This document shows positions 11,401 to 19,987 of a stretch of 62,000 bases of DNA, piece by piece. Every line of letters starts with the position of its first letter. Position 1 is the stretch's first letter. A model generated the notes under the pieces. The model saw nothing but the letters and a program-made list of their open reading frames with translations, made no database searches and had not been told where the DNA came from. Made by a program: the position numbers and the translations under genes. Origin of the DNA: Mesostigma viride (Eukaryota > Streptophyta > Mesostigmatophyceae > Mesostigmatales > Mesostigmataceae); the NCBI GenBank assembly GCA_009746045.1, contig RPFO01000079.1, positions 4,052,271 to 4,114,270 on the forward strand, read 5' to 3'.

Positions 11401-12072
11401 GATCTCTAGGGTCTTGTACTTGGTATATCTGTCCACTGCCACCAGCAGCTTCAAACCCCTGATTCTCTGAATATCTACCTGCACATGGCCTGGCTGCAAA
11501 ATAGGAGTCCTGGCATGAGACTGCTTGGGCTTTCTAGCAACTAGCCTGCACTTGCAAGCTTGAGCAACCTGTTGGCAGATGGAGTACAACTCACTTCCTC
11601 CCAGCCGTCTAGCAACTTGCAAAGACTGAGCTGCATGGCCAAACATGGTATGCAACCTTGAGGCAATGTCATACAAGAGAGAAAACCTTTTATTGTCATT
11701 ATTAGCACTCAAGGTATGTACAGATCCCTTATGTACAGGAGGCACCAGGGTCGTGCCTGTCAGACTGTCTCCAGCCCTATCCTCATCCTGACCATCCTGT
11801 GCCAGTCCTGCACGGTCAGAATGCTTCTGAGATCCACCTGGGTCCACATCACCAGGTCCTACCTCAGGCTCAGCACCGCCATGGCGGGCACGTTGGCGAG
11901 TAACCACTGCAGCTACAGCTGGCATACTCTCTGTGGTAACCAAGCTTGCCCCATCGTGTCCAATAGGCTCTTTCACTAGAGCATGGGGCTGCCCCTCACT
12001 GCTGTCACTAGCAGCTTCATTACACACCCCTGGGGGCACCCTCCAGGGTTCAGGGATGTGTGCAGGCTCATA
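8482..12072 (-). CDS. Copia-A Pol: integrase, protease-like, reverse transcriptase, RNase H
   Basis: Open for ~1190 codons from just after an in-frame TGA (12075-12073). Residues below count from 12039. Residues 128-170 hold an HHCC-like zinc region (H130, H135, C155, C164). The integrase core has D189, D242 and E272, and its C-terminal region runs to about 420. Residues 518-600 look like a retropepsin: IDTNAQVSVM at the catalytic position and VILGQNF at the end. RT spans about 690-940, with LDFKRAFL and HGDD (881-884) in place of YVDD. A copia-type RNase H follows, and the tail (GEENPADALTK) is typical of copia. Copia Pol is normally PR-INT-RT-RH, so protease after integrase is anomalous. 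The catalytic DTG reads DTN. No other protease signature lies between gag and integrase. Confidence 0.85.
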   Translation of the reverse strand, partial: YEPAHIPEPWRVPPGVCNEAASDSSEGQPHALVKEPIGHDGASLVTTESMPAVAAVVTRQRARHGGAEPEVGPGDVDPGGSQKHSDRAGLAQDGQDEDRAGDSLTGTTLVPPVHKGSVHTLSANNDNKRFSLLYDIASRLHTMFGHAAQSLQVARRLGGSELYSICQQVAQACKCRLVARKPKQSHARTPILQPGHVQVDIQRIRGLKLLVAVDRYTKYKTLEILPDMEKPTLIAALKLTRSRYPGLELLQCDIQFECCENLPEFPELLITPRESHGQQGVVERAIQEIKTVLLVERIPRTSSAIVTSAWLRSVEDRLNLRTPMFFGDIAINPLMLHTRMLPADAEQAWKEKLEAKFLKLRQKDKGWSVLEPNVGQQVVVWKEPSFPGKRGSWHDGVVTRVEAAGHKCWVAIDGSQAVHRLSWSKIRPRGGNQGDLFQVPAGVQGGGDVELPDQGATAVSSPQGDPGPAPGVPSHTVVGQAGGQAAPPERPDTRPRGVRLSDIVQALQRAKKEPKVSKLVQLDEPEVAAMEIDTNAQVSVMGPQHTGELLVGEPSCPWVSDFSGRTHLRVLGEVTAPVMGVDVTFLVLEDYDGPVILGQNFLGNPGISIRATALRRDGWGMIPLENFRTTFPVRCRAKPVKGVKWDEGEVPPAASLVIPAVLHPSSIGITHRSLAAHSPLTYDQLVQEMSSPTLFEAWKLAFSKALEEWLQFECAAPTDRRPPASRKLALRFVLKRKVVDEVSVPHVRPVLNEYHGTGSLPGEELYTPGMLHDTWRILLCLYVGLLNRGAAMSSVLLDFKRAFLKSDPEVARRVWKQDEPYCVEVPAIWKLELHQQFLVILKGLEGLRSSPIIWRLTLQEALISECGLRVSSVDPCLLLAQWEGLPVYASLHGDDLHLLAPTTWLKKFIPVISGKFSLGKELWQEPNKPVVFCGMQATLFRRDGEWSIRLQAGGDYKQTIVKALPEKITQAAGPELRGMWAWFASICGPSLMVHSRMPDEVLEDEKPRVIARLVESTPDLILSGIDFTQPITLEIFVDSSMDARQVTKVRGRSAALFAFYQSRASLFSWYSRLQKRVCISSDVAECRAICEGIQSSLYIKELMLELASVTPWTLQMETLLLTDSMGMVQFVHKQLARSRDLDYLLLKELASLVDLKHIPGEENPADALTKLPHKAPAQYNVLRKLMNADCQVGLSV

Positions 12073-12519
12073 TCAATGATCAGCAGCCTTGCCCTTGCCC
12101 TTGTCCTGGGATGGACCAGCCTTGTCCTTGCTGCCACCCTGAGCTGGCTTGCTCTGACCTTCCTGCCTCAGGTACGAGGGACACTCATTCCTGAAGTGAC
12201 CCTTCCCCTGGCAGAAATAACATTCCACCTGACTGATGTCCCGTGAGGTCCCACTGCTGGGCCCAGCCTTGGGAGGACCACCCACCCTCTTGAAGTCAAA
12301 CTGGGACTGTGGATGTCCCGACTTCGGCGGGGTCCCCCGTCCAGCCCTTCTGTCACGCCCCCTCCTGGACCTTCCTCGACCCCTTGAAGAGGTCTCAGGC
12401 CCTCTCGAGGACGCTGGGCCCCCGTGGCCCGATCCCCTCATGGACTTAACCGTGGGTTCAGTGGCCTCCTCATCATTCTGACGAGGGCGCTTACCCCCAC
12501 GTACTTGCCGCTGAAACAC
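12073..12519 (-). CDS. Copia-A Gag C-terminal part with CCHC zinc knuckle
   Basis: Basic, Gly/Arg/Ser-rich nucleocapsid segment with the knuckle CYFCQGKGHFRNEC (CX2CX4HX4C), followed by a Lys/Gln/Gly tail. It is in the same frame as pol and is separated from it only by a TGA at 12073-12075. It overlaps the upstream gag frame by about 80 nt in the -1 frame. I saw no canonical XXXYYYZ heptamer in the overlap, so a programmed frameshift is unproven. A one-base indel or assembly error is equally possible. Confidence 0.8.
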   Translation of the reverse strand: MFQRQVRGGKRPRQNDEEATEPTVKSMRGSGHGGPASSRGPETSSRGRGRSRRGRDRRAGRGTPPKSGHPQSQFDFKRVGGPPKAGPSSGTSRDISQVECYFCQGKGHFRNECPSYLRQEGQSKPAQGGSKDKAGPSQDKGKGKAADH

Positions 12520-13259
12520 TCATACAACTGATCCGTCATGGCTGCCCAGCCATGGACCTGTCGCATGTGGATGGTCACATTATCCATGGTGACCGGATCC
12601 AGTTGCAGCGACTTGAGAAAGTCGCCCATGGCCATCCGATCTGCGACGAAGAAGCCCTTGGCCATGGCGTCCTCCCTCAGCTTGACGAAGTCTTCAAAGG
12701 CGTGGACCACTAGCTGCCCCTTGATGGGCTTGTAGTCCAGGTATTCTTGCTTCAGGTGGGACCCATCTATGGTCCTCTTGTCACTCAGGAACGACCTGAG
12801 TCGCGTCATAAACGCCGTCCAGGTGTCCCCCGCCGCATGTCGCTCCCGAACAAACTTGAACAGCCGCCTCGCCGACTGCCGTATGTAGGCACTAGACGCC
12901 AGGATGCGAAGCTTGTCACCGTTGTATATCTCCGTGTACAAGTTCATGTCCTCTAACATCCTCTCAGCATCCCGGGGCTGCCAATTGTCCTTGATGGACT
13001 GAAACTGGCCTAGCACCGCGTACCCCTCAGCAACGGTTGGTCGCTTAGGCGCCGCTTGATCTGCGGCTGGCGCGTGCTGCCCGCCCTGCGATCCTTGGCT
13101 CTGATTATCTGGCACCTCAGCCTGGTCTCCCAGCGCCTGGCCGTCCCCGCGTCCATCGCGTCCACCGCGTCCATCGCGTCCATCTCGTCCATCCAGCCCA
13201 GCGCCGCGCCGCGCGTAGCCCATAAAGCCCGCTTGTTGGTTGATAGCTCCATCCTCCAT
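12438..13259 (-). CDS. Copia-A Gag capsid region
   Basis: Starts at an ATG (MEDGAINQQ). An Asp/Gly/Arg repeat (GRDGRDGRGGRDGRGDG) is followed by an acidic/Gln linker. A capsid-like helical region with the copia-gag pattern follows (NWQPRDAERML, LKQEYLDYK, FEDFVKLREDAM). Length is 273 codons before the frame leaves for the CCHC segment at 12519. It lies between the unidentified 5' ORF and pol. Confidence 0.75.
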   Translation of the reverse strand: MEDGAINQQAGFMGYARRGAGLDGRDGRDGRGGRDGRGDGQALGDQAEVPDNQSQGSQGGQHAPAADQAAPKRPTVAEGYAVLGQFQSIKDNWQPRDAERMLEDMNLYTEIYNGDKLRILASSAYIRQSARRLFKFVRERHAAGDTWTAFMTRLRSFLSDKRTIDGSHLKQEYLDYKPIKGQLVVHAFEDFVKLREDAMAKGFFVADRMAMGDFLKSLQLDPVTMDNVTIHMRQVHGWAAMTDQLYECFSGKYVGVSALVRMMRRPLNPRLSP

Positions 13260-13361
13260 GATGGCCTCTGTTCAGATCTGCTACAGCCAGCCAAGTGGCC
13301 AAGCAGCAATTAAAGCAATATAAGCTACTGAACAAGAAAGGAAAGTGCCAAGTGTTACCAC

Positions 13362-14280
13362 TCAGGCAAGACCACCACGGCTGGCCCCAGGCGCGTCCTG
13401 GTTCTCCTTGTCGCTGTCGTCGTCGCTGTCGCTCACCACAATCAGCTCTGGTACCCTGCTACCTGCTGCGCCGTCGTCGACCCGCTGTCGGCCCGCGATG
13501 ACTGAATCGTCACCGTTGGTAAAGTAGACAGGTGACAACCCGTCGTTGGCACCCCGCGGATTGTACTTGGCACCTCGTGGTCGCCAAGTGTCTCGTCGCC
13601 TAGCCCAGCGACACCCCCTGCTCCTCCTCAAGGTCACTATCGTACCCAAGAGGTGCAAACTCTTCCCAACGCGTCACACGAACGCGAAGGGGCGGGGGCA
13701 GTTCCTGAAAAGGAACTCTTACTCTCTCCGGAAACCTGCCGACTCTTGTCGCGCGCTGTCCTCCGGCGATGGCTTCCGCTGTCGCCCCGACCTCTGCAAG
13801 CCGCCTGTGATGCTCCGCTCCGCGTCGTTCACGCCTAACTGGCCCCGCTGCAACACCCTCGTCGCCGATGCCGCCTGCGAAAGCACGTGGTACTCCCGCG
13901 CCCGCTACTGTCGGCACAAACTCGTGTCGCCCTGCGCCAGCTGCTTCCGCAACCTCGCCTCGCCTTGCTGCCAACTCCGTCCGCACTCGCTCTGCTACTG
14001 CAGTAATCACCGTCTGGATGCCGACCAACCCGTGAAGCTCCTGCTCAAGGTCGTCGATGCTCCGGTGCTCCGGAATGACGATGGTTTGTACGTGTCGCAG
14101 AATTCGCTCCCAATCTTCGACCTGGTCGTCGACGAATTGCACGAAGCTGCGATTTACAGGCGGACGATCTGCAAGCAACAAAGATAGATCCCGAACGACA
14201 CGGCGTAATTCAGGAGAAATCGAACCCCCAGCAGACTGCCGAAACCGGAAATCCTGCTGCCGTTGTTCCTCCTGCACCAT
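13362..14280 (-). CDS. Copia-A extra ORF between 5' LTR and gag
   Basis: ATG at 14280, 94 nt inside the 5' LTR. Open for 226 codons to 13600; a coding-like sequence then continues in the +1 frame (from about 13650) to a stop at 13362. The first part is charged and helical (VVRDLSLLLADRP, DDQVEDWERILRHV), then Ala/Arg/Gly-rich. The end is an acidic patch (VVSDSDDDSDKENQD). It lies where gag normally starts. No family recognised. It may be an extra structural protein or an acquired ORF, or untranslated leader with chance openness, though its length argues against the last. Confidence 0.5.
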
Positions 14281-14373
14281 TCACCACCGGACGAGCTCCT
14301 CTCGTCGTCAAAGCTGCACACCGCAACCGGCAACGACCCTCCTGGCCGTTCCGCTGAGACTGGTTGTAATTTG

Positions 14374-15068
14374 AGTTAAGCTTTCTTCGCACACGCAATG
14401 TGAAGGATATGGTTGCAATGCAGCAATGTGTGAATATGGTTGGAAACGGAGCTTTGTTAAATCGGATAATGTTTACAGCGCTCAACACTTGAGGCTTGCA
14501 CACGAGCTTGCCAAGTCAAGGCACAACACGTGAGGCGGGCTCGCAAGAGATGCCCATTTGGCACTGGCCTATTGTTTATATACTTGTGCACTGTGCTTGC
14601 TAGTCCTGAGCAGCCTAGGAGGCCTGCTCAGTAATAACACCCCGGTACAGTATTCACTACCTGTACAGCGCCCAACTCCTATACAGTAGGTCTGCCATAC
14701 AGGCACAGTGACTACAGAGCACAGTCCACAGTGACTATTGCATCTGCACCTAGAAGTCCAGGACTAAGCCTGCGGTACCAACAGACCACAGGTTAAGGTT
14801 CCTATTTCCTGCGTACGACGTATCAATCCAATACCGTCGTAGGTACAGCACCTAATTCCTGTCAGCCCAGGAATTACTGTCGACCCCATATGTCGTCGGC
14901 AAATATTCACGTCCGACTTAGAAGAACAGCCGGCTCGCGCTCGCGCGCGACCGGGAAGTCGGAACGCCATAACTTTCTTGATACTTGTCGGAATGAACTC
15001 GTTCCGGTGCCGCTGGAATCGCAGAGATATGCCGAATCAGGATCACGCCAATGCGCTTGGCGTTAACT
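14374..15068 (-). repeat. Copia-A 5' LTR (695 bp)
   Basis: Right-hand LTR of the leftward-oriented copia; begins AGTTAAGC and ends GTTAACT, followed by the CCTCT duplication at 15069-15073. Confidence 0.92.
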
Positions 15069-15418
15069 CCTCTCCCTACGCACAGGGAGGAAACGAAGGG
15101 GTAGGAAAAACCTAATGCACCCAGCACACACCAACACAATCGATAGACCATCCCACATACAAAGCACCAATAGTTCACACGGTCTCCACCACCACGCCGG
15201 GTGGTGTAGGGTTAGCCAGCACCAAGCCTGGTGGGAGGTTCCCCTAACTGCATGCCTGGAACGGAGTCCTGGCCGGGGGGGGACGGCACTGGGCAGGACA
15301 CACAGAGTAAACGCATCAGCGCCAAGGACCAAGAACAGCCAACCAACTGGCCAGAATATGAGGGCGACTCTATATACCGGAGGGACAACACCCTCAGGTC
15401 AGGCCTAAGGCCCTCTAT

Positions 15419-17774
15419 CTAGTGGCCATCCGTCTGATAGGTGCCACGAGAGGCCAGCAGGACCTCCAGGTAGGCCTGGTAGTGGGCCACATCCTCGACA
15501 TTGTCATGCCTTAGATCTACAGTGAGGAAAACATCGGCCCACACACCGTCAGGAAAAAGGCCCAGAAAGGCCCAGTAATACCTATGCTGCGTAAGAACGA
15601 CCTGGCCACGGGCCCAGTCCAGGAAGCCACAGGCAAAGAGGCGAAGGAAAGGCTCTACCGCGATCAAACAGAGGGCCCGCAGGAGGAGGCGATGGTACCG
15701 GATCCGAGGGCGCAAACCCGTCGGGAAAAACAGGTCCACCAGGGGCTCCACGTTGGACGGCCACATCCGGATGTGCCGAACCTCTCGGGAGCGCCACCAA
15801 CGAGCACACTGGCGCGACCCGAATGTCTCCAGGTAGTCGCTAGCCCGAGGAGGAGGGTGGCCACGGGAGTCTAGACCCTGGCCCGGGATGGGCGCCGGAC
15901 GACGGGCATCCCACTCGAGGATGGGCTGGAGGACCGTGTTGTACGCAGCACCCTGTACCGCAGGAAACTCTACCGTAAGGGCATCCGAAGCCATAATGCC
16001 CAGAGGCGGAGGGTAAGCCCACTGGAACCCACCGTAGGTGTCCAAGTCGTTGTGGCGCCTAGCCCAGCGATACAGAACGCGCCGAACCAAGATCTCACCC
16101 TGGAACACAGGATCAGCTAAAATAACCATGTCGAAAGGAGGCCGATCAGTCTCAATGGGTAGGCCACGATCCCGAGGCGCCCGACACACCTGGGAGAACC
16201 CGTAGGACATGGGCGAGATGGCAAGCTCGGCGGAGGCGCGCGGCAGGTCACACTGGCGGCAGGCGAGTGCGGACATACCGCATCCAGGCACGGGCGTGTC
16301 GCGCGACTCCGGCGTCGCATGCACCACAGAAGGGGCCCTGTCCCGATCACCCTGGGACAACTCCCGGAGGGAATCGGCAGCGCGGGTGGCGCGAGGATCC
16401 TGACCGGTGGACCGAACAACCGCAGCCAAAGACCGCGAGGCCGAAGGAGCAGGGACCGAAGCGGGGGCCGACGCAGGGGCGGGAGCCGACACCGACGCAG
16501 GTGACACTGGTACAACAGGAGGTCGCGCCGGACCCGAAGCCAGAGAGGGCCGTGACGGACCCGCCACCGCAGCAGGCGCGCCGGTCTCCGTTGCCGGCGC
16601 ACCCTCAGGCCACATATTGAAAATAGGACCCGTAGGGACAGGCAGTCCGGCATAAGATTGGTTGCCATCCAAGCTCCAGTCGGGCACCGGAATCCTCTGC
16701 GGGGGACCACCCTCCCAAAGCCTGGGATGATCGCCCGTGTCGCTGAAGAAACCCGAACTGGCTGTGAGGGCGCAGCGGGCGGCCCAGAGGAGGCGACGGC
16801 GGGCACAGCCGAAGGGGCGGAAGACTCGCGTCGCGGCGCAGAAACGTCGGTCGCCGGCACGGAGGTAACCAGAGGTGTCGGAGCCGCCGCAACCGAAGGG
16901 GTAGGGGCGCCGGCGAAACCACAGGTGCCGAAACAACCGAAGGGGTAGGGGGCGCGGACACCACAGACACACCTGGCGTGGCCGGAGTCTGCGCTTGGGC
17001 CGCCATGAAGGCCCCGAACGCCGTGGTCAGGGACTGGATCTGAGCCTGCATAGCCAAGACCGTCGCCGAAGAGGATCAGGCAAACCCGAAGGGGTAGGCT
17101 CCACTGCAACACACCGGGTCGACCGAGGGACGACGGGACCGGAGAGGGAGGAGAAGACGCCGAGGAGGCGGACGCAGCGCTCGAGGCAGAATATTCTGGA
17201 GTATAATGTACCTCGGATGGGGCGCCCGTAGGGGCAGGACCACCAACTGCTAATCCCCGACTGATCAGCTATCTCCATGAATTCTACGGCCCGCAGAAGG
17301 TCGCAGGGGTTCTCATCTACCTCAGCATCACCCTCAGCCGGAAGCCAGGGGAACACCTCCCGTAGGCAGGAGCGGCCCACAGGGGTAGAAAGGTAGGAGA
17401 ACACACGGGAGCACTGGAGAACCGCATCTATCTGTCCCAAGGCTGGACAGCGGGAACCACACCCTAACAAACAGTGCCCGGCATCGTCGAACCCGTGCAA
17501 AACAAGCTGGTGCGGCTCATCAGGGGAAGGACCGTACCACGTGACCCCAAAGAGGGCCGCCCTGACTAAACTCGCATGTTGGGCCTGGAGGGCCGGCTGC
17601 ACAACGCCACCCGGATAACTGGACCGCGACACCCAGCGGCCCGGAAGGGCCTCGAAATACAGCTCAGGGTCCGGTAGGGGCGGGGACGGCAGCGAGCTCT
17701 CAGCCGGAGGGGTAGGCTCTGACATGACGGCTGCGGAGGGGGGGGACAACCAACCACCCGTCGACAGCAGACAT
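15419..17774 (-). pseudogene. Gypsy-A extra 3' ORF, downstream of integrase, frame-broken
   Basis: After the chromodomain stop, coding-like sequence runs from an ATG near 17774 or 17725 to a stop at 15419, about 770 codons in all. The frame changes near 17750 (a run of eight C), near 17050, in the proline tract near 16850-16950, and near 16720. Segments in order: an N-terminal globular part (about 180 residues); a short coiled-coil-like stretch (MAMQAQIQSLTTAFGAFMAA); a long Pro/Ala/Ser/Val linker; and a C-terminal part rich in aromatic and Arg residues (about 250 residues). A minus-strand TATAAAA lies at 17824-17818 ahead of it. The position resembles that of env-like third ORFs, but no signal peptide or transmembrane segment is evident, and a second Gag-like protein fits equally. 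Function unknown. Confidence 0.5.
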
Positions 17775-17850
17775 AATATAAGAGAGGAGAAGGTCTACTG
17801 CTAGAGCTTGTGCAGGGTTTTATATTCCTGCAGCAGGCGACTACACCCAT

Positions 17851-18540
17851 CTAGCTCACTTCCGTATACCAGACCTTATCTACTTCACTACGAGCATACA
17901 TCCACTTCACTTTGTACTGACGCTGGGTACCGCGGCCCTTTTTGATATCTCTATGGGCCACGATGCTTTCTACTTCGTCTTCTACTTCCCCAGTGTCAGG
18001 GTTATGCTCTAAAGGGGCAGGCGCTAGCTCTCTACCAGCGAACGTACTAGGGTGGTACAGTTTCAGCTGGCTCCTATGGAAGGTGTTCGAATGTGTCTGC
18101 CAAGAGGTAGGGATATCGACTTTATATAGGAAATTTCCTACTCTAGACAAAACATGGAAGGGTCCTAAGAAGGCGGGCCTAAGTTTGACCTTAAGTTCTG
18201 CTTCAAACTTATGAGCAAAACGGCCAACACGGGGGCCTTCTACTAATACTAGATCTCCTATTTCTATCTCAGGTGCTCTTCTATCTAAGGAGGCACGCAA
18301 CCTAGCAAGGTACTTAGACTGAGCTTTTTGGTACCCTGAGATCGCGTGGTCATGAGCAGTTTTCATTCTATCTAGTAAGGACTGTACACCTTCTACAGTA
18401 TCTCGGGACACATCATCCTTGTCCCGTAGAGGACTAGCTAAGAGAGAGGTAGGGGTAAGAGGTTGTCTACCAGTATCTAGGAAGAAGGGCGTATATCCAT
18501 GCGCAGCTTGGGGACAATTGTTGAGGGAGAACTCTACCAA
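17851..18540 (-). CDS. Gypsy-A integrase C-terminal region with chromodomain-like tail
   Basis: Begins within the integrase region and contains the GPY/F-type module (KLRPAFLGPFHVLSRVGN) near residues 125-145, followed by LYKVDIP and FHRSQLKLYHP. The last 45 residues resemble a chromodomain (VESIVAHRD, then RQYKVKWMYARSEVDKVWY), the mark of chromoviruses, where it guides integration to chromatin. The frame differs from the upstream integrase frame by one base. Confidence 0.8.
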   Translation of the reverse strand: MVEFSLNNCPQAAHGYTPFFLDTGRQPLTPTSLLASPLRDKDDVSRDTVEGVQSLLDRMKTAHDHAISGYQKAQSKYLARLRASLDRRAPEIEIGDLVLVEGPRVGRFAHKFEAELKVKLRPAFLGPFHVLSRVGNFLYKVDIPTSWQTHSNTFHRSQLKLYHPSTFAGRELAPAPLEHNPDTGEVEDEVESIVAHRDIKKGRGTQRQYKVKWMYARSEVDKVWYTEVS

Positions 18541-19325
18541 ACATAAATAATCCTCCCAATCACTCCCGAGCCATTAACATAGTGCCTAAGCGCTTCTTCC
18601 ACTACCCTATTAAGACGCTCTACTAAATGAGAGGAGGAGGAGTGGTAGGCAGTACCGTAGGTAACCTTGGTACCGATGGCAGCGAAAAACTGCTGCCAAA
18701 AATCTGAGGTAAATAACTTATCCTTATCACTAATAAACTGCCTACTCAAACCATGATATCTGTATACATTATTGAGGTATAGGCGTGCGCAATCACGTGC
18801 TGTGAGTTCTAAAGGACACGGCACGAGATGGCACATACGAGTAAAACGATCTATGAACACAAGGATCTGGGCATTGCCCCTCTCATTCTTTCTAAAAGGT
18901 CCTACAAAATCCATCATGATAGAATCCCAAGGCATGATGGGGTCAGGCAAGGTCCTAGGTTCTGCTATCTGTCCTACATTATTGGGTTTCATTTCCTGGC
19001 AAGATTGACAAGTTCTAACATACTCATCTACATCCTTATAAAGGGAAGGCCAGTAATAAGAGCGGGCTACTAGGTCCCGTACCCGTTTACCACCCTGATG
19101 AGCAGCTAAGTCATGCAACTCAAAGAGCAAGGAGGAGCGACAGATAGGAGGGACATACAGGCGCCATTGAGGGGGAGAATCTGCTATCTGCACATATAAA
19201 AACCCACCTACAAATTTACAAGGGTGCTTGCCTAATTGTTGGGGATGTGCAGCAATGGCAGCTAATGCTTCCGGCTCAGTGGCCGTAAATCTACTAATAA
19301 GGCGTTCAAGATCAGAGGTAGGCAT
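18534..19325 (-). CDS. Gypsy-A integrase catalytic region
   Basis: HHCC zinc-binding region (H71, H76, C106, C109) then the DDE core: D139 in MMDFVGPF, D200 in ISDKDKLF, E236 in LVERLNR. The typical sequence YYWPSLYKDVDEYV precedes it. The frame runs out near 18534 and continues in the next ORF; the last residues here (GVIGRIIYVW) are off-frame. Confidence 0.88.
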   Translation of the reverse strand: MPTSDLERLISRFTATEPEALAAIAAHPQQLGKHPCKFVGGFLYVQIADSPPQWRLYVPPICRSSLLFELHDLAAHQGGKRVRDLVARSYYWPSLYKDVDEYVRTCQSCQEMKPNNVGQIAEPRTLPDPIMPWDSIMMDFVGPFRKNERGNAQILVFIDRFTRMCHLVPCPLELTARDCARLYLNNVYRYHGLSRQFISDKDKLFTSDFWQQFFAAIGTKVTYGTAYHSSSSHLVERLNRVVEEALRHYVNGSGVIGRIIYVW

Positions 19326-19435
19326 CGCTACAGAGGTATCCAGAACAGGTTTAAAGAGATCTCCTACCGCCTTGCCAAAGAGAAGGGGAGGTCCTAGAGG
19401 GACTATGTTTTCATAAGACTTTCCTGACCTAGTCG

Positions 19436-19987
19436 CTATATGGCTAAGCGGTATAGAAATTTTATTTTTCCCCTCCCCCCCACCGAGGCCACGGGAAGGG
19501 CCTCACACGGGAGAGAGAGTCCTACGTGAGAAAGGAGATCAGGCATGCGAACAGCTGTATGAAAGAGGTAGGCATAGGATTCATCATCAGGTAGTTCACC
19601 ATAAGGGGTTACACCCATAGTAGTAGGAACTAGAGTAGTATTGAGAACATCAAGGTCCTCGAAAAAGGAGTAATCTGCACGACGAGAGAGTGCATCTGGT
19701 ACTATGTTATCTACACCCTTAACATACTGAAGTTTAAAAGGGGAAAACTGTGCTAAAAATTCCATCCAGCGCGCTTGCCGAGGGGTAAGGTTGGGTTGGG
19801 AGAGAAGATGGGTAAGGGGACGGTGATCCGTTTGGATAACTAACCTATAAGGATCTAGCTCACAGGGTTCATTCAGGCAGACATCAAATTGAGCACCTTT
19901 AAGAAAGTGCTGCCACGCGTGGCAACAATACACCACAGCTAAGAGTTCCTGCTGGTGTACGGGATAGTTACGCTCCGCAGGGAGCAT
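19436..19987 (-). CDS. Gypsy-A RNase H
   Basis: Begins in the conserved ERNYPVHQQELLAVVYCCHAW block. It continues with TDHRPLTHLL, RQARWMEFLAQF and DNIVPDALSRR, the signature of Ty3/gypsy RNase H. It overlaps the end of the RT frame by about 50 nt and is one base out of frame with it, near a short C run at about 20027. Confidence 0.85.
   Translation of the reverse strand: MLPAERNYPVHQQELLAVVYCCHAWQHFLKGAQFDVCLNEPCELDPYRLVIQTDHRPLTHLLSQPNLTPRQARWMEFLAQFSPFKLQYVKGVDNIVPDALSRRADYSFFEDLDVLNTTLVPTTMGVTPYGELPDDESYAYLFHTAVRMPDLLSHVGLSLPCEALPVASVGGRGKIKFLYRLAI

Larger units (their letters stand above)
7038..15068 (-). mobile_element. Copia-A, Ty1/copia LTR retrotransposon nested in Gypsy-A
   Basis: Two 695-696-bp LTRs with ends AGTTAA/TTAACT, flanked by a CCTCT duplication. 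Minus-strand order is: 5' LTR (right), an unidentified 5' ORF, gag, CCHC knuckle, then pol with integrase, protease-like domain, copia-type RT and RNase H. A 730-bp non-coding 3' region, a purine-rich tract and the 3' LTR follow. Only one substitution and one 1-bp indel were noticed between the LTRs, so this is the youngest insertion in the nest. The termini are not the usual TG...CA, and no initiator-Met-type primer site was found beside the 5' LTR. Confidence 0.9.

Noticed and set aside
7429-15178. A 68-codon minus-strand ORF (7429-7635) repeated exactly at 14764-14970.
   Set aside because: It is the same part of the two copia LTRs; repetition reflects the LTRs, not a gene family.
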